This document shows, one piece after another, positions 1-8,226 of a stretch of DNA of 64,000 nt. The number at the start of each line of letters is the position of its first letter. Position 1 is the stretch's first letter. This stretch comes from Flagellimonas pelagia. Lineage in GTDB: Bacteria; Bacteroidota; Bacteroidia; Flavobacteriales; Flavobacteriaceae. The position numbers and the translations under genes are program-made. The notes beneath the pieces were generated by a model. That model had not been told where the DNA came from and made no database searches. It saw only the letters and a program-made list of their open reading frames with translations. Location of the stretch: contig NZ_QXFI01000018.1 of NCBI RefSeq assembly GCF_003584135.1, forward strand, positions 1 through 64,000, written 5' to 3'.

Positions 1-1006
1 TGTGCTACTTCAGCTAAAATGGCACTGAATTCTTATTTTTTCAAGTGATACATTAAAATTTCATAGGGTGTCTTTCCCTTAAATGCACCATGTGGTCTAT
101 CAAAGTTATAAAAGTCTTCCCATTGCTTTATTTTTTTGTTCAAATCCACGTCGTCGGAGTAGTCCAATAGTTGATAGAACTCCTTTTTGTCCGTGAGGTG
201 CGACCGTTCCACCTTTCCATTGAGCTGGGGTCTTCCGGGCTTTATATAACGGTGCTCCATGCCAAGGTCCTTCACATGCCAATTGAACTTGGATTGGAAT
301 TCATGCCCATTGTCGGTTTGGACGGTATGGATTCGGAACGGGAACATACCGACCACATAATCCATAAAGTCAATGGAACTTGATTGGTTGTGCCTTTCAT
401 ATACTTTCAACGCTCTGATACGTGTGCAATCATCAATCGCCGTGTACTGATACCTTTTTATCTTTTTTCCTTCTTTGGTGTGGAAAACCAAGAACTTGAC
501 GTCTACTTGAACATGGTGGCCCGGGGTTTTCTTGGCATAGCGTTTAGGTCCCATCGCTTTTCTGGTAACGGCTCGTTCGAGCGGCTTGATACCATTCCTT
601 TTCAGGGTTCTGTAGACACTTGATTCAGAGACATTGATACTGTGATATCTTTCCAAATACCATTTGATGCGCCATGTGCCAAGTTTGTATTCCTTTCTAA
701 GGTCCAATATCAGATCAACCGTTTTCTGATTGATTCTATTGGGGTAGGTATCAGCTTCCCTCTTTTTCCTTAAAAGACCCTTTGCTCCATGTTTGTCAAA
801 CTTTCTTTTCCAATTAAAATAGCTGCTCCTGCTAACATTGAACATTTCACAGGTCTCCTTGACCTTTCCATAATCTTTTGCAAATTCAAGTACTCTTAGT
901 TTGAACTTCCATCTTAAGTATTGCTCAATTTCTCTTGTCTTTTCCATGTCAAAAGTGTCTCTTGATTTATTATCAAAATAGTACACTTTTAGTTGACGTA
1001 GTCACA
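1..1006 (-). mobile_element. IS481-family insertion sequence
   Basis: One transposase gene is bracketed by imperfect terminal inverted repeats of about 25 bp. The left end begins TGTGCTACTTCAGCTAAAAT at position 1. The right end, read inward on the minus strand from 1006, begins TGTGACTACGTCAACTAAAA. The window starts exactly on the left TGTG, so the left boundary is inferred from the match with the right end and the target duplication cannot be checked. The insertion cuts the gene at its right. Confidence 0.85.
33..947 (-). CDS. IS481-family DDE transposase
   Basis: This is the cut-and-paste transposase of the surrounding insertion sequence. The N-terminal third holds helix-turn-helix segments (VSRSSYFNWKRKF, then a second HTH before the catalytic core). 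The core has the expected retroviral-integrase DDE triad: Asp in HVQVDVKF, Asp in VQTDNGHEF and Glu in NGKVERSH. ATG at 947 is the likely start; an in-frame GTG at 986 would add 13 residues. At about 304 residues it is full length for single-ORF IS481 enzymes, and no frameshift is seen, so it may be active. It is the only gene in the element. Confidence 0.9.
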   Translation of the reverse strand: MEKTREIEQYLRWKFKLRVLEFAKDYGKVKETCEMFNVSRSSYFNWKRKFDKHGAKGLLRKKREADTYPNRINQKTVDLILDLRKEYKLGTWRIKWYLERYHSINVSESSVYRTLKRNGIKPLERAVTRKAMGPKRYAKKTPGHHVQVDVKFLVFHTKEGKKIKRYQYTAIDDCTRIRALKVYERHNQSSSIDFMDYVVGMFPFRIHTVQTDNGHEFQSKFNWHVKDLGMEHRYIKPGRPQLNGKVERSHLTDKKEFYQLLDYSDDVDLNKKIKQWEDFYNFDRPHGAFKGKTPYEILMYHLKK

Positions 1007-1698
1007 GATAAAGTATTAGTAACATACAACACACCTTCTAGATTGGGATGCGAATATTCATAATCGGGATAACTAAAGTTTTTAAAAACCAAAAAATCTC
1101 TTAGAGCTCCTTCCGTATTTACCGCATCAATATCATTTTGAAATTGTGTAATGAAATTTTGGAAACTAACTTTCGACTCAATCCTTTTGCTACTAGAATT
1201 TATTATGAACTCATATATTGGATTTTTAATTTTCCTCAAATAATCACTTAGGGCATTCCAATTTGCTTCAGATCCAATTTCATGATCCTTAATCAATAAG
1301 CTAGCTTCTATACTCCAAAGACTTATACCAAATTTGGTCTCAATTTGAACAAGTAACTCCTTAGCGTTGGTAAAGTTTTCAAGTAAAATGCTTTTATCGA
1401 ATTGGCATTTTAATTTTAAGAAATCATTTATTTCTTGTAAAAAATTATCTATAATCCAAGTAATCCATCTAAACTCGCTCTTCAAATCGTTTAAAAAGCT
1501 AAATGGATCTTTAATATAGATGCTCTCTATTGATTCAAAAAAAGGATTCTGTAGTATATATCTACCTATTAATGGGTTAATTCTTAAAGCATCTTTGTAA
1601 TGACCAGATGGGACATGTAACTTAATCAGGGCAGCTTTTTGTGCCAAACTTAAGGTGGGGTTACTTATTATATTCCGAGTAATTTTCCTATAATCCAT
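973..1698 (-). CDS. Unknown protein, 3' end removed by the IS insertion
   Basis: I do not recognise this protein. The native sequence runs from ATG 1698 to about 1007, some 230 residues, and looks soluble and helical, with no signal peptide or membrane segment. The last 11 codons, ending at TAG near 973, are read from the right inverted repeat of the insertion sequence, so the natural C-terminus is lost. The region from about 1000 to 2000 is visibly more AT-rich than the mobilisation genes beside it, suggesting a separately acquired cargo gene. The rest of the gene may survive left of the window. Confidence 0.7.
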   Translation of the reverse strand: MDYRKITRNIISNPTLSLAQKAALIKLHVPSGHYKDALRINPLIGRYILQNPFFESIESIYIKDPFSFLNDLKSEFRWITWIIDNFLQEINDFLKLKCQFDKSILLENFTNAKELLVQIETKFGISLWSIEASLLIKDHEIGSEANWNALSDYLRKIKNPIYEFIINSSSKRIESKVSFQNFITQFQNDIDAVNTEGALRDFLVFKNFSYPDYEYSHPNLEGVLYVTNTLSVTTSTKSVLF

Positions 1699-1956
1699 TA
1701 TGGTATTCTAAGGGTATAAATTCGCATGTTTAAGATAAGGAAAGCTACATAATTTTATCTCAACACCTTTCAAAATAACACTGTTTCATTACTTGAAATC
1801 AAGAAGTAACCAAGAAAAATAATTGGCTTATGAATTTAAGTCCTCTGAATGGAATGGAAGTATATTTTTTACGCATTAAACTTAACTTCTTTCATACCCG
1901 TTATGATAGCCGAACCTCTTTGCAAAAAAGGAGTCAGTGATGTATTAAAACTAGTT

Positions 1957-3552
1957 TTATTTTACATACAGAAAAATTCCTTTTATTTCATGATGCACTT
2001 TCAGATAATGTTGTTCCAATTCCAATTCTGAAACCAGCAAAGGCTTGGGCAATCCCCTTTCAATTTCTGGCCTCGGAAACTGTACCTTTCTATCCTTACC
2101 ATCAGCGAATACCACAAACTCCCCTTGTTTCAACCGAAAGAACACCTCGGCCCTACGCTTGGACACCTCCTTCTCCCCTTCCGTTATCCGTCGTTCCAGG
2201 TTCAACCCCGAACTTTTGCTCACACTCCGGGTCGGTATCTTGACCAACTCAAAGAAGCGTTCGTAATATCGAGCCGTGTCCGGGTCATTGACTTTCCCAA
2301 AAAACTGATACGATAGATTGGAGAGTATCGCTTTACTGGCCTTCTCCCCGTACATCATATCATTTTGGATCTTGTCCTGAAGGACATAGACACTTACGAT
2401 ATCATAGCTCCGTAATGTAGCCGGTATCCTGTGCATGTTCAACAGCCGTAAGGTAGAGGCCTCCTCCAACAACATAAAAGAAGGTTTCCGGTTGCGTTGG
2501 CTCATCTGCTTGGAAATCGTATGGATGATGGTGGCGATCACAGGGGAAAGGGAAGCATCCTTTTGTGGATTGTTCACCAAGGCAATGACGGATGGGTGGT
2601 CTTCATTATTGATATCCAAGGAAATCTCATCAGCAGAAAGCACCATAAAGATCTTCCGGGTACTGATCTTTTTGAACCCATTCGCCAAGGTACTGAGTAC
2701 CCCTGCTGTCTGTCGTTCGGACCCTATGCCACTGATAAAGGCATCGGCCATGGCCCGGGAGGTTATATTTTCTTTTAAGAATTTGATCAAGCTCTTGGTG
2801 GCCAATTGCTGAAAAACGGCCATGAGATGGGGCAGGGTACAATAGTGCGGATAATCGGTCTTTAACCTCCAAATCAATCCACTGATCAAGCCCTCGGCTG
2901 CATCCTTAAAAAAACGGGAAGTACTGTTCTCATCGGAGTCCCTATGCTCCATCAAGTTCTCCAACAGCACCCGGGACACCTCATGGACACTCTCCTCATC
3001 GGGCAGATATTTGGGATCGATGGGGTTCACACGATTATAGATGGGGCCAAAGGAAACAATCTTAAAGGGTACCTGCTCCCCATTCCATAAAGGATAGGCC
3101 ATTTCCGTGATCTCAAAATCCTTGTAATCATGGATGACCCCGGAGAAATGCTCCTTTTGAAAATGCTTTAAAAAATTATAGATGACACTCTCGGTCTTAC
3201 CGCTTCCTGCAGAAGCCATCACGGAGACCCCCCTTCGGATGTTTCCTAAAACCAGAGGCCTCCCCTTTACCCTCATTTTCACCTCAAAAACCTTTGAGGG
3301 TTTCTGATTGTCTTTGTAGTGGTCCACCAAACCATAGATTACCACATGGACAAAAAACAACGGCAACCAAAGGACCAATGATTCTCTTAATAGACCATCC
3401 CACCCCCTTAGTAAACCATTGGCCACGGCCAAAAGAACAATGCCAAAAACCCATATCACAAACCCATATTTGAGAAATCGATTTACTACAACCGAGATTC
3501 CTGCCCCGATCACCATACCAAATACTATTTCAACCCATCCTAAACTTTCCAT
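1957..3552 (-). CDS. Type IV coupling protein (VirD4/TraG-like, MobC type)
   Basis: This is the inner-membrane ATPase that links a relaxase-DNA complex to a conjugative secretion channel. Two or three hydrophobic segments occupy residues about 8-75. A Walker A motif (ASAGSGKTES, near residues 113-122) and a Walker B-like strand (FMLLEEAST) follow. The late segment (TLRSYDIVSVYVLQDKIQN) is typical of TraG/TraD-family proteins. At 531 residues it fits the short coupling proteins of Bacteroidota mobilisable elements. It is the last gene of a minus-strand bfmA-relaxase-coupling protein set, 11 bp after the relaxase. No other secretion-channel genes are in the window. Confidence 0.88.
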   Translation of the reverse strand: MESLGWVEIVFGMVIGAGISVVVNRFLKYGFVIWVFGIVLLAVANGLLRGWDGLLRESLVLWLPLFFVHVVIYGLVDHYKDNQKPSKVFEVKMRVKGRPLVLGNIRRGVSVMASAGSGKTESVIYNFLKHFQKEHFSGVIHDYKDFEITEMAYPLWNGEQVPFKIVSFGPIYNRVNPIDPKYLPDEESVHEVSRVLLENLMEHRDSDENSTSRFFKDAAEGLISGLIWRLKTDYPHYCTLPHLMAVFQQLATKSLIKFLKENITSRAMADAFISGIGSERQTAGVLSTLANGFKKISTRKIFMVLSADEISLDINNEDHPSVIALVNNPQKDASLSPVIATIIHTISKQMSQRNRKPSFMLLEEASTLRLLNMHRIPATLRSYDIVSVYVLQDKIQNDMMYGEKASKAILSNLSYQFFGKVNDPDTARYYERFFELVKIPTRSVSKSSGLNLERRITEGEKEVSKRRAEVFFRLKQGEFVVFADGKDRKVQFPRPEIERGLPKPLLVSELELEQHYLKVHHEIKGIFLYVK

Positions 3553-3563
3553 ATTTAAATTTT

Positions 3564-4583
3564 TTATATTCCAATGGATCCTGACTCCATGGCCTTTCCG
3601 ATACCTTTTTTAAGTTGCATCATCGCTTTATAGGCCAACTGCGCTTTATTGGTGGGGATGCTAGGCACTTTGATTCCCGCCTTGAACAACAATTGTTTGG
3701 CAGCCTGTTTCTCGGTTGTTGGTAATCCCAAAAGAGCCGTAAAGAATTGCTTGGGATTTTTATCCAACAAGTTTCGGGCATGGTAGGTCTCCACAAAGTT
3801 CCGGCGGTACCCGAATTGTTTGTCAAAGGTCTTTTCAGCCGTCCGATAGAACTTGTCCCGGTCAAAGCCCTGTTTGACCTTCTCCCCATTGAGGGTGGTT
3901 TCCGAGGTGCGGAACTTGGAACCTGGGGAAAGGCTATGGGAGTTGGTCACATCCTTTCGGCTGACGATGATATGGATATGGCTTTGGTGGCCTTCCTTGG
4001 CCATGCCTGGAACGATACGTTTCCCGTTCTGTTTATGGGGTGCCTCCATTTCCAAGGCATTGATTTTTTCTTGAAGTTTGGCCATGTCCCCTTGCTCCCT
4101 ACCCTCTTTGATGGCCCTGATCTGGTGTTGCAGTTCCAAAATCTTGCTGGCATAGGCCTGGTTCTCCTTGACCTTTTTGTCCTTTTCGGAATAGGTCCGC
4201 TCCCTTTCCAGTTTCGCGAAATACAATACCTCCTTGACCGTCACCTCTTTGTCCCTATAAAAGGAGGCCGCGTAGGTCTTCATCAGTTCCCGGGTATATT
4301 GTTTCAGCTTTTCGGGGTCATTTCCGATATGGTTGAGTTCAGCCTGGGAGGGACTGACCATGATGGAATAGAACTTGGGATCCCGTTTGGACAACTTGGA
4401 CGTATTGGCATCGATCTCGGCAATGACCCGCTGGGCATCAATATTGTTTTCTGTTTGGTTGAAGAACAGTTCTTGATCTTCAGGGGCCTTCCCTTCGTTC
4501 TCCTTTTCCAGATACTTGACAAAATCACTGGCACTGCCATGATAGTTATCTCCCAAGTGTTGTCGTGTGATGGCGATGTACAT
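3564..4583 (-). CDS. MobB-type relaxase (DUF5712 family)
   Basis: This is probably the relaxase that nicks oriT and pilots the transferred strand. The HUH-like metal-binding motif is visible as H-Q-S-H-I-H-I-I-V-S at residues 199-206, in the expected hydrophobic strand. A charged, helical coiled-coil-like stretch occupies about 120-180. The C-terminal 60 residues are basic (KGIGKAMESG end). It sits between bfmA, from which it is separated by 2 bp, and the coupling protein, the usual order in Bacteroidetes mobilisation modules. The family call rests on context and the histidine motif; the nicking tyrosine was not assigned. Confidence 0.8.
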   Translation of the reverse strand: MYIAITRQHLGDNYHGSASDFVKYLEKENEGKAPEDQELFFNQTENNIDAQRVIAEIDANTSKLSKRDPKFYSIMVSPSQAELNHIGNDPEKLKQYTRELMKTYAASFYRDKEVTVKEVLYFAKLERERTYSEKDKKVKENQAYASKILELQHQIRAIKEGREQGDMAKLQEKINALEMEAPHKQNGKRIVPGMAKEGHQSHIHIIVSRKDVTNSHSLSPGSKFRTSETTLNGEKVKQGFDRDKFYRTAEKTFDKQFGYRRNFVETYHARNLLDKNPKQFFTALLGLPTTEKQAAKQLLFKAGIKVPSIPTNKAQLAYKAMMQLKKGIGKAMESGSIGI

Positions 4584-4585
4584 GC

Positions 4586-5173
4586 TTATAGGTTTTTGAG
4601 TTTTGTACGGTATTGTTCTATGGCTCCGGGTTTGAGGTCCACTTTGAGGTGGTCCTTTCCGAAGCGGTTTTTGGTCACGGACACATGATCCAGGACATGC
4701 CCAAAATCAGCTTTCAATTCTTCCACCTGTTCCTTCAACCGTTCATGGACGATCTTGGGAACGGTGGTCTCTTTATCCAACAGCTCAGGATTGGTGGGCG
4801 TGTTGATCTCGGTCAGCTGCCTTTCAAAAAATTCAAAGTCCCCTTCCCATTCGTCCCCCTCCCCAGATTCCAGTTCCTGCTGAAAGAGGGCCTGCATCAT
4901 ACTGACCGTGGGCAGGGTCTGTTCCTTTTCGATGCTGCGCATGATGGCCACCATGGCATTGAAGCGTCGCTTCATGAACAATTTCATACTGGCGATGGTC
5001 TCCCCAAAATGTTGTTCCGGGGAGATCCCATGGCGTTCAAAAAACTCCACCATGGCCAACAAGGTCATGGAATGGGACTTTCCTTGCCGTTTGGAAAAGC
5101 TCCGAAATTTCAGGGCCACCGAGATTTTGATCCTCAGTCCCGCAAACGTCTCTTTTTCGTAACCCTTATCCAT
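4586..5173 (-). CDS. bfmA: BfmA/BtgA-family mobilisation accessory protein
   Basis: This is a small DNA-binding relaxosome component that in this family assists the relaxase at oriT. The N-terminal half (FAGLRIKISVALKFRSFSKR, then SMTLLAMVEFFERHG) resembles a ribbon-helix-helix fold and is basic. The middle is acidic, and the C-terminus carries a long amphipathic helix (VHERLKEQVEELKADFGHVL). ATG 5173 lies inside the first of two 17-bp direct repeats, so the protein may bind its own leader. It is the first gene of the three-gene mobilisation operon, which fits autoregulation by relaxosome binding (inference). Confidence 0.82.
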   Translation of the reverse strand: MDKGYEKETFAGLRIKISVALKFRSFSKRQGKSHSMTLLAMVEFFERHGISPEQHFGETIASMKLFMKRRFNAMVAIMRSIEKEQTLPTVSMMQALFQQELESGEGDEWEGDFEFFERQLTEINTPTNPELLDKETTVPKIVHERLKEQVEELKADFGHVLDHVSVTKNRFGKDHLKVDLKPGAIEQYRTKLKNL

Positions 5174-5324
5174 TTTTTCAACAAAAATTCCTTGGTTTTA
5201 CTGGGCCCGGCCCATTTTTTCAACAAAAACCGAATGCCCCAAGTTTTCTAAAATGCCCAAAACCCCTATAAACAGGGCCTTACGGAGCAACCATGATCGG
5301 TAGCGCTGCGCCAGCACGCTATCC
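5171..5324. other. Candidate oriT / mobilisation leader
   Basis: The leader before bfmA holds two identical 17-bp direct repeats, CATTTTTTCAACAAAAA at 5171-5187 and 5213-5229. Between them is a GC-rich inverted repeat, TGGGC-CCG-GCCCA at 5202-5214. Further out is an imperfect palindrome (GGTAGCG...CGCTATCC) at 5299-5324. Repeats plus a hairpin immediately upstream of relaxosome genes is the usual oriT arrangement, but the nic site cannot be identified by reading. Confidence 0.45.
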
Positions 5325-5609
5325 TCTTGCTTCTCCTTTTTGCGCCAAAGGCCCAAAAAGCATCGCACAAACCATCTTAAAAAGACAGCCGTCCCTTTTC
5401 ATATTTTACCCTATGGAGCACGGACTTTTGGAAAGTCAGATCAAGTTGGGTTGCCGTGCAAACTTTGCTACGATGTAGCATCTTAAATATACCCACATTC
5501 CTTCAGGCACAAAAATGCGTTCTGCGGGCAAATGGCATCATTTGCCCGCAGTAAATATGAAACGTCCATTTTTGGGTTTCCACAACGTCGGGAGTTCCAC
5601 GGGAACGCC

Positions 5610-5637
5610 AAAAAAAAGACCCTTTTTCAAGGGTCTT
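5610..5637 (-). terminator. Rho-independent terminator
   Basis: The 9-bp stem AAGACCCTT / AAGGGTCTT has a 4-nt loop and, on the minus strand, is followed by a run of eight T. It lies just after the stop of the small gene 5645-5824. Confidence 0.8.
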
Positions 5638-5644
5638 GTTCCCG

Positions 5645-5824
5645 TCAGTCCTCCGATGGAACAGTATTGGTCTGTTCCCTGTAATACTCATACCGAAATA
5701 TCCAGAGATTGACCACCAGGGAGTAGGTTTTGTCCACCGTGGCATCCGCTGTCTTTTTGACAACGCTTTTCTTTGGATGTTTCTTTGCAGGGATTTCCAA
5801 TGACTTTTTTACAATTGCTTTCAT
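5645..5824 (-). CDS. Small basic unknown protein (59 aa)
   Basis: I do not recognise this protein. ATG 5824 gives 59 residues with a lysine-rich N-terminal half (MKAIVKKSLEI..KKHPKK) and a C-terminus rich in Tyr, Arg and Glu. Reality is supported by a clean terminator right after the stop and by a leader of about 110 bp that closely matches the leader of parB (25671-25779), including equal spacing to the start codon. The basic tail would suit DNA or RNA binding, but that is only a guess. A longer in-frame start at 5869 exists but would run into the conserved leader. Confidence 0.55.
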   Translation of the reverse strand: MKAIVKKSLEIPAKKHPKKSVVKKTADATVDKTYSLVVNLWIFRYEYYREQTNTVPSED

Positions 5825-5930
5825 AATACATGATTTTAGATTATTAATTATTTGAGGGCATCCCCGCACTTCCCAAAAATTTCAGCTCAAAAGGAAACGG
5901 AAGGAGTGAGGTACGAACGGTTTATGCCGT
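5825..5930 (-). promoter_or_regulatory. Shared leader, copy 1 (before the 59-aa gene)
   Basis: Read on the plus strand, this contains GATTTTAGATTA, TTTGAG, AAGGAAACGGAA (5891), AGTGA (5905) and GAACGGTTTATGCCGT (5915-5930). The same blocks in the same order precede parB. AAGGAAACGG lies 67 bp from the start codon here and 68 bp there. It probably holds a common promoter or operator. Confidence 0.55.
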
Positions 5931-6079
5931 AGTCTTTTGATGGGAACATTTTTGAAGGGCGAACTTGCGGTCAAATAAGGGATAGGTATACTTTGGGGTT
6001 GCCCAATACTTTGCAAACAAGAATTTCCCAAATTGGTTTTTGGGTGTTCGACCCACCTAAAAACCAACCATGAACCCAT

Positions 6080-6108
6080 AAAAAAAGCCCATCGTGATGG
6101 ATGGGCTT
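6080..6108 (-). terminator. Rho-independent terminator
   Basis: The 9-bp stem AAGCCCATC / GATGGGCTT is followed on the minus strand by seven T. It sits 20 bp after the gene at 6128-6325 and closes the ssb-radC-small gene run. From here to 5931 nothing else is seen. Confidence 0.8.
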
Positions 6109-6127
6109 CGATGGTGTGTTTTGGCAT

Positions 6128-6325
6128 TCACATATTGAATACGAAATCATAACTGTAGAGATTTCGCATTGCCTCTTCTTCCAAGAGGGTATCATAGTCC
6201 TTATCATGCGTTTCTGCAAATTGGAGCAATTCGGTCCCGGAACGGCTTTCCACATCTTCTTTGGATACGGAAAGCAAACGTTCCTGGGTCTCGCTATCAA
6301 GGTTGGTAAAGTTCAAATAGACCAT
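6128..6325 (-). CDS. Small acidic unknown protein (65 aa)
   Basis: I do not recognise this protein. It has 65 residues, is strongly acidic, and probably helical throughout (DSETQERLLSVSKEDVES, then FAETHDKDYDTLLEEEAM). It has no membrane segment or cysteine pair. It is the last gene of the ssb, radC-like, small-ORF series on the minus strand and is followed by a good terminator, which supports it as a real gene. Small acidic proteins of this kind are common beside SSB and RadC-like genes on mobile elements. Any role as a nuclease or restriction decoy would be speculation. Confidence 0.6.
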   Translation of the reverse strand: MVYLNFTNLDSETQERLLSVSKEDVESRSGTELLQFAETHDKDYDTLLEEEAMRNLYSYDFVFNM

Positions 6326-6351
6326 TATTCAAAACTTTGATAGTTCATTGC

Positions 6352-6471
6352 TCACAGATCATATAGGCTTGGATCGAACCCATCGGGGTAATACCTTGGG
6401 TCATATTGTTCTTCCAACCATTTTTCAAATTCCATCATTTCTGTATTCGCTGTATTCGCTTCCATGACCAT
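6352..6471 (-). CDS. Very small acidic unknown protein (39 aa)
   Basis: A 39-residue frame starts at ATG 6471, 4 bp after the RadC-like stop. A second in-frame ATG lies at 6465. It begins with a short repeat (ANTANT) and is then acidic and aromatic (EKWLEEQYDPRYYPDGFDPS). The composition is protein-like rather than random, and the spacing suggests translational coupling. No family is recognised. Confidence 0.45.
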   Translation of the reverse strand: MVMEANTANTEMMEFEKWLEEQYDPRYYPDGFDPSLYDL

Positions 6472-6475
6472 TGGA

Positions 6476-6925
6476 TTAAAGAATTCCATTATCAGCAAAA
6501 CTGTAATACCTACCATCAGGCGCAAGGATGATATGGTCCAAAACCTTGACATCAAAAAGCTGTGCCGCCTCTTTGATCTTTTGGGTCAATTGTTTATCCT
6601 GATAACTGGCCTTGAGTTGTCCAGAAGGATGGTTATGGGCGAGGATGATCCCCACGGAAAGGGTCTTTAGGGTAATGGCAAAAAGGATGCGCAGATCTAC
6701 CAAGGTACCTGTGATGCCCCCATGGGATAGTGGATAAATGCCCTTTACCTTGTTGGACTGGTTGAGCAGCACGATCTTAAAGGTCTCGTGCAGGCCTATG
6801 GTCTTGTTGTCCCAATTTTGGAACAATAGATTCGCCACCTCATTGGAGTTCGTCACGGACAGGGATTTCAGCGTGCTGAGTTTTTCCCGATAACTGATCT
6901 GTATTTCATTGACACGGTGTTCCAT
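6476..6925 (-). CDS. RadC-like JAB-domain protein
   Basis: This is a JAMM/JAB-fold protein of the RadC family commonly carried by mobile elements, often beside ssb. The metal-binding signature is visible as HNHPSG, followed nine residues later by Asp in SYQDKQLT. The substrate-side Glu would be in HETFKIVLLNQ. ATG 6925 (MEHRVNEIQ) matches the usual start; the upstream in-frame ATG at 6964 would add an unlikely hydrophobic tail. At about 149 residues it has the JAB domain only and lacks the helix-hairpin-helix N-terminus of chromosomal RadC. Biochemical function is unproven for the family. Confidence 0.88.
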   Translation of the reverse strand: MEHRVNEIQISYREKLSTLKSLSVTNSNEVANLLFQNWDNKTIGLHETFKIVLLNQSNKVKGIYPLSHGGITGTLVDLRILFAITLKTLSVGIILAHNHPSGQLKASYQDKQLTQKIKEAAQLFDVKVLDHIILAPDGRYYSFADNGIL

Positions 6926-6987
6926 TTCAAATGTGTTAAGGATGAAAAAGAAAGGAATGCCCAAAGACTGGACACCCCCTATCCATT

Positions 6988-7341
6988 TTACTCGGTGGTA
7001 TTGTTATCACCACCGCCCAAAAGCAGGATCTCACTGGCCACCACTTCGGTCACATATTTTTTATTGCCCTCTTTGTCCTCATAGGATCGGGAGGTCAATT
7101 TCCCTTCGATGGCAACTTCCTTGCCCTTGGTCACGAAGCCTTCGATGATGTCCGCCAGTTTTCCCCATGCGATGATGGTGTGCCATTCGGTATTGGTCAC
7201 CCGTTCCCCTTCGGAGTTTTTGTAATGTTCGTTGGTGGCCATGGTGAACCGTGCCACACGTTTGCCTTTGTCAAGGTCAGTAATGGTGGGGTCTTGCCCC
7301 ACGTTTCCGATCAACTGCACTTTGTTTCTCAATGTACTCAT
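6988..7341 (-). CDS. ssb: Single-stranded DNA-binding protein
   Basis: This is a one-OB-fold SSB that coats single-stranded DNA in replication, repair or after conjugative entry. The conserved start MSTLRNKVQLIGNVGQDP and the block TEWHTIIAWGKLADI are clear. ATG 7341 gives 117 residues. The C-terminus is shortened: the Gly-rich linker and the acidic DIPF-type tip of chromosomal SSBs are absent, and it ends DNNTTE. That tip normally recruits partner proteins, so this SSB may not engage the host partners. It heads the ssb, radC-like, small-gene run of the island. Confidence 0.93.
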   Translation of the reverse strand: MSTLRNKVQLIGNVGQDPTITDLDKGKRVARFTMATNEHYKNSEGERVTNTEWHTIIAWGKLADIIEGFVTKGKEVAIEGKLTSRSYEDKEGNKKYVTEVVASEILLLGGGDNNTTE

Positions 7342-8226
7342 GATAAAAAGTTTTAAAGGCCTGCTATCTTCCAGTATGGATAAATCAGCAAACAGGGTTA
7401 AAAATTTCCCCTCTATTTTTTTGGTCATTGTTTCCCAAATTTTAAGGGGCGTTTGTTTGCTTCTTACGTGCGTAGCACAATAAAAGAAGGGGGGTTCTGT
7501 CAAGGCTTTTGGACAGAAATCGGGAGGCTCCGCGACGTAGCAAAACCTTTAGGTTTTCAAGGAAGTGGAAACCCTATTTGTGGACAAAACCTGTCTTGGC
7601 CTTGACAGGTTCGATAAGGGCCTTAGGAATTCCTTCAGACCCATTGGCAAGGGAGCGTACGGGAAGTTAAGCGAGTGCAGGCAATGGTGTCCTGATAGGA
7701 AGTCCTTGGGCACTGCCCTGTTTTTCGATGCCCCGAAAAACAACGAGGGCTTCTTTTATTATGGACCCCTTAAAATTTGTTGGGCGGACGGACGGATTTG
7801 CGGCCTTTCCCGGCAAAGCCCCAAGAAGGGTTTGCTAAGGAAGGGCGCACCAAAGATCCGTTTGGACGGCTTCCGTTTTGACCAAATGAAGTTTCATCAA
7901 ACATTACGACAATAAGGGAACAAACGTATTGGAGTTACCCTACGACCGGATTATTTATCATCCTCAGTGATAAGCATTTCGTAATTGTTCGGATACGGTT
8001 TTTTATGCCCGGAAGCTTTCATATTGTCTCATAAGTCCTGTCGCCGTTTCTCGAAGAATCAGACCCCTAACCTTCCTGAAGTCCCCTCCAATACACGGAC
8101 AGTTGTTTGGGTGACACAACCTGCGAAGCCTCTCATGTACAATTTTATTGAAGGTCTTGGCGAACCATGGGGCTGCCAACAACGGCTGAAATATAAGTTA
8201 GCCCAAAAAATGGTTCCTCTTTGAAA
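7342..8226. other. 885-bp intergenic region with small inverted repeats
   Basis: No convincing gene is seen. A plus-strand frame of 116 codons at 7565-7915 has no recognisable composition or family. Two perfect inverted repeats stand out: AAAACC-TTTA-GGTTTT at 7542-7557 and AACCTGTC/GACAGGTT at 7588-7611 with an 8-nt loop. A weak copy of the ACGG..TTTATGCC motif seen in the shared leaders lies at about 7994-8010. The region separates ssb from the metal-efflux block and may hold the ssb promoter or a non-coding RNA. Confidence 0.4.

Noticed and set aside
3747..4688. Long plus-strand reading frame (over 300 codons) opposite the relaxase
   Set aside because: It lies fully antisense to the relaxase and BfmA genes, has hydrophobic low-information sequence and no family features.
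5293..5478. 61-codon plus-strand frame after the oriT-like region
   Set aside because: Low-complexity composition and overlap with the palindrome; no support as a gene.
7565..7915. 116-codon plus-strand frame in the empty region
   Set aside because: No recognisable family or start context; kept only as part of the intergenic description.
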